From a virus, in IMG/VR virus record IMGVR_UViG_3300031963_000535, positions 1 to 33,993 of that record: a stretch of DNA of 33,993 nt; one strand, 5' to 3'. Numbering within the stretch: position 1 is the first letter of the stretch; the number at the start of each line of letters is the position of its first letter. A program made the position numbers and the translations under genes. Below the pieces are notes generated by a model. That model searched no databases. It saw only the letters and a list, made by a program, of their open reading frames with translations, and was not told where the DNA came from. Below are positions 4,483-10,892 of this stretch, in pieces.

Positions 4483-4505
4483 AAAAAAAGGGATAAAATC
4501 CCTTT
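4483..4505 (-). terminator. Intrinsic terminator of the 89-aa protein gene
   Basis: Stem AAAGGGAT/ATCCCTTT (4487-4494 with 4498-4505) with a 3-nt loop, followed leftward by a T-run. Confidence 0.85.
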
Positions 4506-4517
4506 AGAAAGGGAATC

Positions 4518-4787
4518 TTACTTCCCTTTCTTCTTAGCTGTGGTAGACTTGTCTAACATCAGCTCACCATATGCATATATGCAATATACAAATATGGTGT
4601 CAGGCAAAGGTGGAGTTTTACTCTTTGCATGCTTAAGCTCAACAACATAATGTTTGTTGGGCTTAAGCTTGACACCTTTGCACCTGGTCTTGTCTATAAC
4701 GAAAGGCTTTATGCCTGCACTGGGATAGACAACCCAGGTTTTCTTTGAGTTTGGGTTAGCAATAACCCGAATGATAAGATTATTCAT
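4518..4787 (-). CDS. Hypothetical basic protein, 89 aa
   Basis: MNNLIIRVIANPNSKKTWVV opens a beta-rich basic protein (KTRCKGVKLKPNKHYVVEL) that ends in a lysine cluster (TTAKKKGK). It could be a small nucleic-acid-binding OB- or SH3-like domain, but no family signature is visible. It is the first gene of the leftward arm after the strand switch. Its leader carries TTCTAGCCC-type element 5 about 33 nt upstream and an AT-rich palindrome (AATATAAAATATT) right before ATG 4787. Confidence 0.8.
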   Translation of the reverse strand: MNNLIIRVIANPNSKKTWVVYPSAGIKPFVIDKTRCKGVKLKPNKHYVVELKHAKSKTPPLPDTIFVYCIYAYGELMLDKSTTAKKKGK

Positions 4788-4810
4788 AAGATAAAATTTA
4801 ATATTTTATA

Positions 4811-4829
4811 TTATGTTCAGGGCTAGCCA
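4811..4829 (-). promoter_or_regulatory. CTAGCCC-NN-AACAT element 5
   Basis: Leftward reading GGCTAGCCCTGAACAT, a slight variant with GG in place of TT. It is about 33 nt upstream of ATG 4787 and follows the large hairpin at 4834-4871. Confidence 0.55.
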
Positions 4830-4833
4830 GAAG

Positions 4834-5035
4834 AGCTGTCCTATGTCAGAGCTTGTGATGACATGACAGCTAGTGTAGCATGCACAGCATGGTACAGTCA
4901 TAGAAACATTTCCTGCCAAGGAAATTTTCTTAGACAGATGGTCAGATGCAATCTGCCAGCTGGCTCAGACTGGGGGGTACCACCAGTCCGGCTAAGGGGT
5001 GGGGGCCCCTGCAGCCGGGATCCATCTCCTCCTCT
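4834..5035. other. G+C-rich, hairpin-dense island at the divergent strand switch
   Basis: This is the intergenic gap between the leftward and rightward arms. Its right half is far richer in G and C than anything nearby. Helices seen: AGCTGTC/GACAGCT (4834-4840 with 4865-4871) enclosing ATGTCA/TGACAT (4843-4848 with 4859-4864); ATTTCC/GGAAAT (4908-4925); CAGAT/ATCTG (4943-4955); GACTGG/CCAGTC (4968-4988); and CCGGCT/AGCCGG (4988-5018) around AGGGG/CCCCT. It also holds a leftward 27-codon ORF starting MDPGCRGPHPLAG after a strong GGAGGAG, which I do not trust. It may be a replication origin, a structured RNA or a control hub. Confidence 0.45.
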
Positions 5036-5065
5036 AATATGAAATAATTTTGGTGCCAAGAAAAA

Positions 5066-5086
5066 TTTTTGTATATTATAATGTAA
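5066..5086 (+). promoter_or_regulatory. Promoter-like TATATTATA box, first rightward gene
   Basis: T-run followed by GTATATTATAATGTAA, about 18 nt before ATG 5104. It belongs to the family also found at 8421, 22041 and 31564. It is preceded by TGCCAAGAAAAATTTT, a near repeat of 4914-4929. Confidence 0.6.
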
Positions 5087-5103
5087 CCCACTAAACCAGA
5101 TAC

Positions 5104-5982
5104 ATGGAGGTTAAGAAGATTAGTAAGAATATACATAGTATAAGTCTTACTGGAAAGACAGCAGAGGTTGCTGTGTTGTCAGACATACACTGGGATAATC
5201 CACATTGTGATAGAAAGCTTTTAAAGAAACATCTTAATTACTGTAAGGAGAATAGTCTACCTGTTGTTATTGTAGGGGATCTATTCTGTCTTATGCAAGG
5301 GAGGGGGGATAATAGAAGGAATAAGTCAGATATACTCCCGGAACATAATAATGCATTTTACTTAGATTCAATTGTAGAGACTGCGGTAGAGTGGTTTAAA
5401 CCATATGCCGATATTATCAAGGTTATTGGTTATGGTAATCATGAGACCGGGATAATTAAGTATCAGGAGACTGATCTACTTAAGAGGTTTGTTGAGATGA
5501 TGAACCTTAAGTATAATACTAATATGCAAATTGGCGGGTATGGTGGTTGGATAGTTTATACTATGCACTATAGAAAAAACTCAACAGCTTCATTTAAGCA
5601 TAAGTACTATCATGGTTCTGGCGGTGGAGGTATTGTGACTAAAGGTGCTTTGAATCTTACTCGTGCTTTAGAGATGTATGAGGATATGGATTTGTTTACC
5701 ATGGGTCACATACATGAGAACTCTTCTCGTAATGATGTTAGAGAAAGTTTATTAAACCATAATGGTAAATACAAGATTCAACAAAGACAGATTCATCATT
5801 GCATTACTGGGACATACAAAGAAGAGTATGGTGAAGGATCACATGGTTGGCATATAGAGAGGGGTGCTCCTCCAAAACCATTAGGTGGTAGAATAATTAC
5901 TTTTTCTGTAAAAGACTCAGTTGATGAAAATGATAAAAATTATATAGAAAAAAAAGTGGATAGTAGATCTTTCCCAATTTAA
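5104..5982 (+). CDS. Calcineurin-like metallophosphoesterase
   Basis: A 292-aa enzyme with the full set of dimetal phosphoesterase motifs: S26-D27-I28-H29, G58-D59, G111-N112-H113-E114, a His in KYYHGSGG (H170) and G201-H202-I203-H204. These residues coordinate two divalent metals that hydrolyse phosphomonoesters or phosphodiesters. Phage members can act on nucleic acids, cyclic nucleotides or 3' phosphates, and the substrate cannot be told from sequence. A Gly-rich loop (GSGGGG, ~171-176) follows H170, and the C-terminal ~80 residues carry extra His (QIHHC, HGWH). It is the first gene of the rightward arm with its own promoter-like box, so early expression is plausible. It is bounded downstream by a strong terminator. 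Confidence 0.92.
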   Translation: MEVKKISKNIHSISLTGKTAEVAVLSDIHWDNPHCDRKLLKKHLNYCKENSLPVVIVGDLFCLMQGRGDNRRNKSDILPEHNNAFYLDSIVETAVEWFKPYADIIKVIGYGNHETGIIKYQETDLLKRFVEMMNLKYNTNMQIGGYGGWIVYTMHYRKNSTASFKHKYYHGSGGGGIVTKGALNLTRALEMYEDMDLFTMGHIHENSSRNDVRESLLNHNGKYKIQQRQIHHCITGTYKEEYGEGSHGWHIERGAPPKPLGGRIITFSVKDSVDENDKNYIEKKVDSRSFPI

Positions 5983-6024
5983 TTTATATATTTGTGAAGC
6001 TATATTAAGGGGTTAATACATAGC

Positions 6025-6064
6025 ACAAAGGTCTGGAGTTGAAAGCCCGGGCCTTTGTTATTTT
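6025..6064 (+). terminator. Intrinsic terminator after the phosphoesterase
   Basis: A 12-bp stem ACAAAGGTCTGG/CCGGGCCTTTGT (6025-6036 with 6047-6058), including two G.T wobbles, then TATTTTATT. It isolates the phosphoesterase transcript from the downstream genes. Confidence 0.85.
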
Positions 6065-6066
6065 AT

Positions 6067-6074
6067 TATATTTG
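6067..6074 (+). promoter_or_regulatory. TATATTTG box 4 nt before a start codon
   Basis: Matches the Bacteroidota minus-7 consensus TAnnTTTG. The ATG of the 43-aa gene begins 4 nt later, so a transcript from here would be leaderless or nearly so. No good minus-33 TTTG is seen at normal spacing. Confidence 0.4.
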
Positions 6075-6078
6075 TTCT

Positions 6079-6210
6079 ATGGATAAGTGGAAACTATTTT
6101 GCCTGTATATATTTGCTGTATGTATAGGAGTTGCTATAGGGTATTTCATGACTGGGTGCAAGTCCTCTCAGAAATGTGATGCTTATGGTAATACAGAGTT
6201 TGGTAAATAA
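6079..6210 (+). CDS. Small putative lipoprotein, 43 aa
   Basis: A short ORF, MDKWKLFCLYIFAVCIGVAI then GYFMTGCKSSQKCDAYGN and a TEFGK end. The N-terminus is Lys followed by a ~17-residue hydrophobic core and FMTGC, close to a lipobox, so Cys27 could be lipidated and the short tail exported. Host Bacteroidota encode many small lipoproteins of similar type. A spanin-like or outer-membrane role is possible but unproven, and it is far from the lysis genes. It lies immediately after the terminator at 6025-6064 and has its own TATATTTG box. The frame is clean and ends 15 nt before the next start. Confidence 0.6.
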   Translation: MDKWKLFCLYIFAVCIGVAIGYFMTGCKSSQKCDAYGNTEFGK

Positions 6211-6214
6211 TTTG

Positions 6215-6222
6215 TATATTAG
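6215..6222 (+). promoter_or_regulatory. TATATTAG box 3 nt before a start codon
   Basis: TTTGTATATTAGTAT runs straight into ATG 6226. It is similar to the other promoter-like boxes of the window, but placed where a transcript would start at or near the start codon. Confidence 0.4.
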
Positions 6223-6225
6223 TAT

Positions 6226-6669
6226 ATGAAGAAGTTTGACATGGGTAAGTATATCTTACTTATTGGTAATGATGCTACCGAGATATTTGACTATTACAAG
6301 GTTCCGGAAATGCATGGCTTAAGTAGAGCAGATGCTCAGGCTGAAGAAGTAGATAAGACTAAAGGTAATGGAGTTTACATCTATGGTCTTACTAACTATG
6401 ATCCCGCTGATAAAAAACTTACAGCTAAAGCTCCCTACAAACCTTTCTTGTTTTTGAATATGGGTACTTTTAAGAAGTATAGTCTTACAGAGAAAGCTAC
6501 AGCTATTATGCATGAAACTGTGCACATGAGCATTTTACTAAATAATTGGAATATCAAGGATAAAGAAGAAGAAGTTATTACCTTTGCAGAAGACGAAGCA
6601 AACAAGATAATTGAAAAGCTGGGTTTTAGCTCTAAAGAACAACCAAAGAAAAACTTCTTTAAAAAATAA
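6226..6669 (+). CDS. Zincin-like metallopeptidase-fold protein, 147 aa
   Basis: It carries a HExxH motif, H96-E97-T98-V99-H100, within a hydrophobic helix (ATAIMHETVHMSILL). Acidic residues ~16-22 positions later (EEEVITFAEDE) could supply the third zinc ligand. This is the layout of minimal zincins, often seen in phage proteins of ~150 aa. The rest (GKYILLIGNDATEIFDYY, YGLTNYDP) is mixed alpha/beta, with a basic end (KKNFFKK). The target is unknown and no signal peptide is visible, so it would act in the cytoplasm. Its stop overlaps the next start (TAATG at 6667). Confidence 0.65.
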   Translation: MKKFDMGKYILLIGNDATEIFDYYKVPEMHGLSRADAQAEEVDKTKGNGVYIYGLTNYDPADKKLTAKAPYKPFLFLNMGTFKKYSLTEKATAIMHETVHMSILLNNWNIKDKEEEVITFAEDEANKIIEKLGFSSKEQPKKNFFKK

Positions 6670-7301
6670 TGGCATATATTGAACACAACTTTTTTCCTCT
6701 CAAAGTATTTGTTAGGAATGAGTACATGTACCAAGGAGAAAAGGGTCATGGAGAATTTACCCCGGGGGTAATTATATCTGTAAGATGTCTACCGGGACAA
6801 GCTGCATTGTTCCAAGTACTGTTAGAGAATGGAGTACTTAGAGATAAACTACCAAGTCATGCATTACTGACAGAACCAGAATTACCAGAACCAGATCTAC
6901 CCTTTCATTATTTACAGATATGGAACTGCTTCTCATATAACTTTACAATAATACATCTATCATATCTTTATGATACTCCTGTAGAAGTTTATATGAAGGA
7001 TAGAAAGTTTTATCCTGGTAAATATTATGCTACAATAAACTGGGGTAGTGGAGATATTAACACTGACATATCTTTAGCTGAAGATCCATTAGAGCATAAG
7101 AGTCATCACATTATTTTACTTGACAATGGGCAGATAGCTTTGCAACCAAATAATAGAATCAAATGGTCTGAGCCTAGCTTTGTTACTAAACCATTCCCTG
7201 AAAAACCAGATTATTTGGTAAACAAAGATTACTATAATTGTGAGGGATTTGAGAAGTGGAGTACAGAAGATTCAGAAAGAATGTTCTATGATAACGAATA
7301 A
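6669..7301 (+). CDS. Conserved-looking hypothetical protein, 210 aa
   Basis: MAYIEHNFFPLKVFVRNEYM begins a beta-rich protein with many aromatic residues and prolines (LTEPELPEPDLPFHYLQ, FVTKPFPEKPDY). Two halves can be guessed: residues 1-75, with possible SH3-like strands (GVIISVRCLPGQAALFQVLL), and 80-160 (NFTIIHLSYLYDTPVEVYM). No catalytic motif, signal or membrane segment is visible. It overlaps the zincin-like gene by one base (TAATG), so the two are translationally coupled and may work together. I do not recognise a named family. Confidence 0.8.
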   Translation: MAYIEHNFFPLKVFVRNEYMYQGEKGHGEFTPGVIISVRCLPGQAALFQVLLENGVLRDKLPSHALLTEPELPEPDLPFHYLQIWNCFSYNFTIIHLSYLYDTPVEVYMKDRKFYPGKYYATINWGSGDINTDISLAEDPLEHKSHHIILLDNGQIALQPNNRIKWSEPSFVTKPFPEKPDYLVNKDYYNCEGFEKWSTEDSERMFYDNE

Positions 7302-7306
7302 TTTAT

Positions 7307-7314
7307 TACATTTG
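7307..7314 (+). promoter_or_regulatory. TACATTTG box 3 nt before a start codon
   Basis: Matches TAnnTTTG and is followed by CAT and then ATG 7318. It is the third case in this section of a minus-7-like box abutting a start codon. Confidence 0.4.
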
Positions 7315-7317
7315 CAT

Positions 7318-7530
7318 ATGACAGAAAAATCAATAATGCTTTCTATAGTAGAAACTGAAGAAGGAATGGAAATCCACATAAATGAAAAAGCTTATGGTAA
7401 TTTTGGCTTAGTAGGTTTAATAGAACAAATTAAGTTATCTTTACTATCAGATACAGAAATTAAACCAGAAAAAAAAGAAACCTCTGTATCTACACCTGTA
7501 ATTACAATAGGTCAAAAATATGATGCGTAA
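7318..7530 (+). CDS. Hypothetical acidic protein, 70 aa
   Basis: I start it at ATG 7318 (MTEKSIMLSIVETEEGMEIH) rather than at the upstream in-frame ATG 7240, because the longer form would overlap 62 nt of the previous gene. The sequence suggests a beta-beta-alpha core (IMLSIVETEEGMEIHIN, then FGLVGLIEQIKLSLL) and a flexible acidic/Thr tail. Small proteins of this shape are common in Bacteroidota phages but I cannot name a function. The TACATTTG box 3 nt upstream suggests its own transcript start. Confidence 0.7.
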   Translation: MTEKSIMLSIVETEEGMEIHINEKAYGNFGLVGLIEQIKLSLLSDTEIKPEKKETSVSTPVITIGQKYDA

Positions 7531-7547
7531 TAAATAAAACCAATATA

Positions 7548-7826
7548 ATGAAAAGTCTAAGAGGAAAAAGAATTTTGGTAACAATACCAGAAATTAAAAA
7601 ATCACCGGTTGAATTATCTGCTAAAGATGAAGAAGCAATCATGCAAGAAGCAATGAAGAAATGGCAAAAGCTTGAAATCTTTGCCGTAGGTGATGAAGTA
7701 GCTGATTTAAAAGCAGGTGATAAAGTTTATATTCAATCATATGCTTTAGAAACTGGAGAAAAAATAGAGATCGATGGAAAAATAAAAATACTTGTTCCAG
7801 ATAATTCTATAGCAATAGTATGGTAA
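7548..7826 (+). CDS. GroES-like co-chaperonin
   Basis: 92 aa, the size of GroES. It opens with the strand MKSLRGKRILVTIPEIKKSP, has a flexible middle (residues ~18-42) where the GroEL-binding mobile loop sits, and then the diagnostic C-terminal barrel. That barrel has an AVGDEVADLKAGDKVYI turn, matching the V..GD.V pattern, and IEIDGKIKILVPDNSIAIV, matching the GroES pattern of EIDG....V.E.DILAV. Phage co-chaperonins (T4 gp31 and relatives) redirect host GroEL to fold capsid protein, so a link to the 538-aa capsid protein here is plausible. It overlaps the DUF3310 gene by 7 nt. The call rests on pattern match and could be checked by structure prediction. Confidence 0.7.
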   Translation: MKSLRGKRILVTIPEIKKSPVELSAKDEEAIMQEAMKKWQKLEIFAVGDEVADLKAGDKVYIQSYALETGEKIEIDGKIKILVPDNSIAIVW

Positions 7827-8128
7827 ATTATACAGAAGAGTCAGAAAACTTGTACAATACCCAAATGTACAGAAAGTATAATACAATAAATTCTATTGAA
7901 AAACCTATTGATGATAGAATATTGGATTATAACAGACCTAAGTATTATGGTGGGGCCGGAAATACTTATGAAGTATTTAATGTACTAGAAGCCTGGGAAC
8001 TAGATAAAGACTTTTATCTAGGCAATGTTATGAAGTACTTAGCGCGAGCTGGTAAAAAAACTTCTAACAAAAAAGAAGATTTACAAAAAGCTTTAGTATA
8101 TTTACAAAGAAGGATTGATAAATTATAA
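7820..8128 (+). CDS. DUF3310 family protein
   Basis: 102 aa. Residues 40-45 (PKYYGG) and 66-80 (YLGNVMKYLARAGKK), followed by KKEDLQKALVYLQRRI, match the DUF3310 family, whose hallmark is P.YY.....E.....W.......GN..KY..RAG.K......L.KA..YL. The family is widespread in phages and is often annotated as a nucleotide-kinase-like protein, but I know of no established activity. It is translationally coupled to the GroES-like gene (overlap 7820-7826), with a membrane micro-protein gene 3 nt downstream. Confidence 0.8.
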   Translation: MVNYTEESENLYNTQMYRKYNTINSIEKPIDDRILDYNRPKYYGGAGNTYEVFNVLEAWELDKDFYLGNVMKYLARAGKKTSNKKEDLQKALVYLQRRIDKL

Positions 8129-8131
8129 GTC

Positions 8132-8323
8132 ATGAAAATAATTGCAATTATAATTATGTTCGTTGTTATTGCCATGTTTTGGGCAATAGCACACATCTTA
8201 TATAAGCCTGTGTATGATAAAATATCACAGCAGTATGTTATTAATGAAGATGATTTTAAACTTGCAAATATTTGTATTACAGTTATGTTAGCTCTTGCAC
8301 TAACAATCGGCTTACTACTATAG
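8132..8323 (+). CDS. Small two-helix membrane protein, 63 aa
   Basis: MKIIAIIIMFVVIAMFWAIA forms a hydrophobic segment (residues ~1-22), followed by a charged connector (VYDKISQQYVINEDDFKL) and a second segment ICITVMLALALTIGLLL that reaches the C-terminus. It is likely an inner-membrane hairpin protein, possibly an accessory holin or inhibitor, though the main lysis genes lie 4 kb away. Function unknown. It is the last gene before the terminator at 8364. Confidence 0.75.
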   Translation: MKIIAIIIMFVVIAMFWAIAHILYKPVYDKISQQYVINEDDFKLANICITVMLALALTIGLLL

Positions 8324-8363
8324 TCTGTGTTTCTTTCCTTGTTTCTAGCAATACAGCAAAATG

Positions 8364-8396
8364 ATCCCCGGTTGCAAAACTGGGGATTTTTTTGTT
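8364..8396 (+). terminator. Intrinsic terminator closing the first rightward unit
   Basis: Stem ATCCCCGGTT/AACTGGGGAT (8364-8373 with 8378-8387, one wobble), 4-nt loop GCAA, then TTTTTTTG. Confidence 0.9.
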
Positions 8397-8420
8397 TTGA
8401 ATAGTTTGTTATCTAAATTA

Positions 8421-8442
8421 TTTTTTGTATATTATAGTATAT
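8421..8442 (+). promoter_or_regulatory. Promoter-like TATATTATAGTATA box before the fibre gene
   Basis: TTTTTTG followed by TATATTATAGTATAT, about 20 nt before ATG 8463 and directly after a terminator. The same 14-mer core occurs at 31571-31584. Confidence 0.65.
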
Positions 8443-8462
8443 TTAACTAATCAAAAAATACC

Positions 8463-10874
8463 ATGGACATTTTAAATTTTATATACTGGTTACGAAGTAG
8501 ACGTGTAGTAACTTCTGTTGATCCTACTAAAACCTTAATACCAATCGGTATTAAAGATGATCAAAGAGATGATGATTTTTTAGCTGCAGGCATATCTGTT
8601 CAAAATTTTTTAACTCAAGTTGGTCAAGGTCAAGTTGGTCCACAAGGACCCGTTGGACCTCAAGGAGCACAAGGTATCCAAGGTATAACTGGAGTTCAGG
8701 GAGCTAATGGAGCACAGGGACCTGTTGGTCCACAGGGTGCGCAAGGACTTCAAGGACCTCAAGGATTAATAGGATCTCAAGGATTAACTGGAGCAACGGG
8801 AGCATCAGGAGTCCAAGGGGTTGCAGGTCCTCAAGGAATCCAAGGCCCAGCAGGTGCTGTTGGTCCAGCTGGATTAAATTGGCAAGGTTCATGGGTATCT
8901 GGTGGATCATATGTGGTTGATGATGCAGTAGCTTATGGTGGAGCATCATATTTTTGTATTAATGCAACAGCAGGAACATTAACTCCTGATTTAGATTCTA
9001 CTAATTGGGCTTTACTTGCATCTCAAGGTGCACAAGGTCCACAAGGAAATCAAGGTATACAAGGACCTATAGGTTTAACTGGCCCTCAAGGACCTATTGG
9101 TCTTACAGGAGCTCAAGGTATTCAGGGTATTACAGGTGCCACAGGCTCTGCGGGTCCAGTCGGTCCAACAGGAGCTACAGGTTTACAAGGTCCAATTGGA
9201 TTAACAGGACCTGCCGGACCTCAAGGAATTCAAGGAGTTGCGGGACCTCAAGGGGCAACAGGTGCTCAAGGGCCTCAAGGACCAGTAGGACCAGCAGGTT
9301 TAAACTGGCAAGGTAACTGGGTTTCTATGGCTACATATGCATTAAATGATGCAGTAGCATTTGGAGGTTCTACATATTTTTGTACAAATCCTGCAGGTGT
9401 AACATCTGCAAGTGACCCAGCTTCAGATCCAGGTAACTGGGCATTATTAACATCAATAGGTGCTACAGGTCCAGCAGGACCAGCTGGAGCAGCCGGAGCT
9501 ACAGGACTACAAGGAATTGCTGGACCTGTTGGTGCTACCGGTCCTGTTGGTGCTACTGGAGCTAGTGGCGCGACAGGTGCTACTGGCCCACAAGGTCCTA
9601 CAGGAGCAACGGGTCCACAGGGTCCAATCGGACCTGCAGGATTAACTTGGCAAGGACTTTGGGATCCATCCGCAACTTATGCACAAAATGATGCTGTTTC
9701 TTTTGGTGGAGCATCTTATTTCTGTTATAATCCTGCAGGTGCAGGTCCATCTTTTTTAGATCCTCCATCTGATCCAGGAAATTGGGCACTATTAGCTGCT
9801 GTAGGAGCAACAGGTCCTGCCGGAGCTGCTGGGGCAACAGGAGCAACTGGTGCACCTGGTGCAGTAGGACCACAAGGTCTTGTAGGTCCCGTAGGACCTG
9901 CGGGTGCAACTGGTCCAATTGGTCCTCAAGGTCCAGCTGGTCCATCAGGTATTGCAACTCTAACTACAACTGGTACAACTGGTGTTGCAACTTTAGTAGG
10001 TTCAACTTTAAATGTACCTAACTACAGTTTACCACCGCAGTTTGAATATGATAATAGTAATAGAACTGTATGGTGTAATGGGACGGGTAATATTTCAAGT
10101 AATACACAGTTTGGAGAGGGTGCATTATCAAATATATCAAGTGGAACTAGTAATTCAGCTTTTGGACAGAGTGCATTAGCATTTGTTTCAACTGGAACTA
10201 ATAATTCAGCTTTTGGTGAAGGTGCTTTAGGAACTCTTTCGACTGGCACATCCAATGTTGCTATGGGTAGATATGCCTTAAGAAGTACTACCAATGGTGG
10301 TTATAATACTGCTGTAGGAACTTTTGCTTTAAGTAATAATAATACTGGTTCAAATAATACAGCATTTGGTTATCAAACCTTATCTGGTAGTGCAACAGGT
10401 AGTAATAACGTAGCTATGGGTTCAGGTTCAGTATTAAATTCAGCATCATTAAGTGGATCATATAATATTGTAATTGGTAATGCAAGTTACCAAAATCTTA
10501 CAACTGGAAATAACAACACAAGCGTTGGACATTTGGCAGGTCAAAATATGACAACTGGAGCCAATAACACATCTTTAGGATATAATACATTAGCTAATAA
10601 TATTACAGGTTTAAAGAATACTGCAATTGGAGGTAGATCAATGGCTTCTGCAACAGGATCTAATAACACAGCAATTGGTTCTGATACTGATACTGGTGCA
10701 TTTAATAACTGTATTGTAATTGGACAAGGTGCTACAGCTACCGGAAGTGGACAACTTGTAATTGGTAGTTTAGCAACTCCAGTAGGTCCAGTTGTACTTT
10801 CTACTGAAACACAAACACATTACTTGCCAGTAACTATAAATGGTGTAGCATATAAACTTTTATTAACCGTATAA
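8463..10874 (+). CDS. Collagen-like tail/head fibre with interleaved putative carbohydrate-binding modules
   Basis: 803 aa. After a ~55-residue N-terminus (probable virion attachment) come four Gly-X-Y blocks (GPQGPVGPQGAQG...) that should form trimeric collagen-like triple helices. They are interrupted by three related ~50-residue modules starting near residues 137, 279 and 393: GLNWQGSW, GLNWQGNW and GLTWQGLW, each continuing Y...DAV..GG.SYFC and ending WALL. These resemble small CBM5/12-type chitin/carbohydrate-binding modules. From ~526 to ~776 a repeat of the type NTAFG..AL.....G.NN.A.G resembles the left-handed beta-roll of trimeric adhesin heads. The overall picture is a trimeric receptor-binding or surface-adhesive fibre. 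It has its own promoter-like box and heads the virion-accessory block. Confidence 0.88.
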   Translation: MDILNFIYWLRSRRVVTSVDPTKTLIPIGIKDDQRDDDFLAAGISVQNFLTQVGQGQVGPQGPVGPQGAQGIQGITGVQGANGAQGPVGPQGAQGLQGPQGLIGSQGLTGATGASGVQGVAGPQGIQGPAGAVGPAGLNWQGSWVSGGSYVVDDAVAYGGASYFCINATAGTLTPDLDSTNWALLASQGAQGPQGNQGIQGPIGLTGPQGPIGLTGAQGIQGITGATGSAGPVGPTGATGLQGPIGLTGPAGPQGIQGVAGPQGATGAQGPQGPVGPAGLNWQGNWVSMATYALNDAVAFGGSTYFCTNPAGVTSASDPASDPGNWALLTSIGATGPAGPAGAAGATGLQGIAGPVGATGPVGATGASGATGATGPQGPTGATGPQGPIGPAGLTWQGLWDPSATYAQNDAVSFGGASYFCYNPAGAGPSFLDPPSDPGNWALLAAVGATGPAGAAGATGATGAPGAVGPQGLVGPVGPAGATGPIGPQGPAGPSGIATLTTTGTTGVATLVGSTLNVPNYSLPPQFEYDNSNRTVWCNGTGNISSNTQFGEGALSNISSGTSNSAFGQSALAFVSTGTNNSAFGEGALGTLSTGTSNVAMGRYALRSTTNGGYNTAVGTFALSNNNTGSNNTAFGYQTLSGSATGSNNVAMGSGSVLNSASLSGSYNIVIGNASYQNLTTGNNNTSVGHLAGQNMTTGANNTSLGYNTLANNITGLKNTAIGGRSMASATGSNNTAIGSDTDTGAFNNCIVIGQGATATGSGQLVIGSLATPVGPVVLSTETQTHYLPVTINGVAYKLLLTV

Positions 10875-10892
10875 TAACCAAATAATATAATC

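Noticed and set aside
4948-5030. Cloning-vector polylinker contamination (GGTACC, CTGCAG and GGATCC close together)
   Set aside because: The sites are separated by non-vector sequence that forms its own nested hairpins, and the flanks are continuous with phage intergenic sequence. No vector backbone is present.
4942-5136. Leftward ORF through the G+C-rich island, including a GGAGGAG-preceded start MDPGCRGPHPLAG
   Set aside because: It is antisense to the promoter and start of the phosphoesterase, has unlike composition, and is better explained by hairpin structure. Strong Shine-Dalgarno use is not a feature of the other genes here.
7240-7317. Upstream extension of the 70-aa gene (start at 7240)
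   Set aside because: It would overlap the end of the 210-aa gene by 62 nt. ATG 7318 avoids this and sits right after a promoter-like box.
9598-9957. Leftward 119-aa ORF inside the fibre gene, and similar shadow ORFs at 9005, 9460 and 9782
   Set aside because: They are frame shadows of the Gly-X-Y repeats, with low-complexity translations. The rightward 803-aa fibre frame is clearly the coding one.
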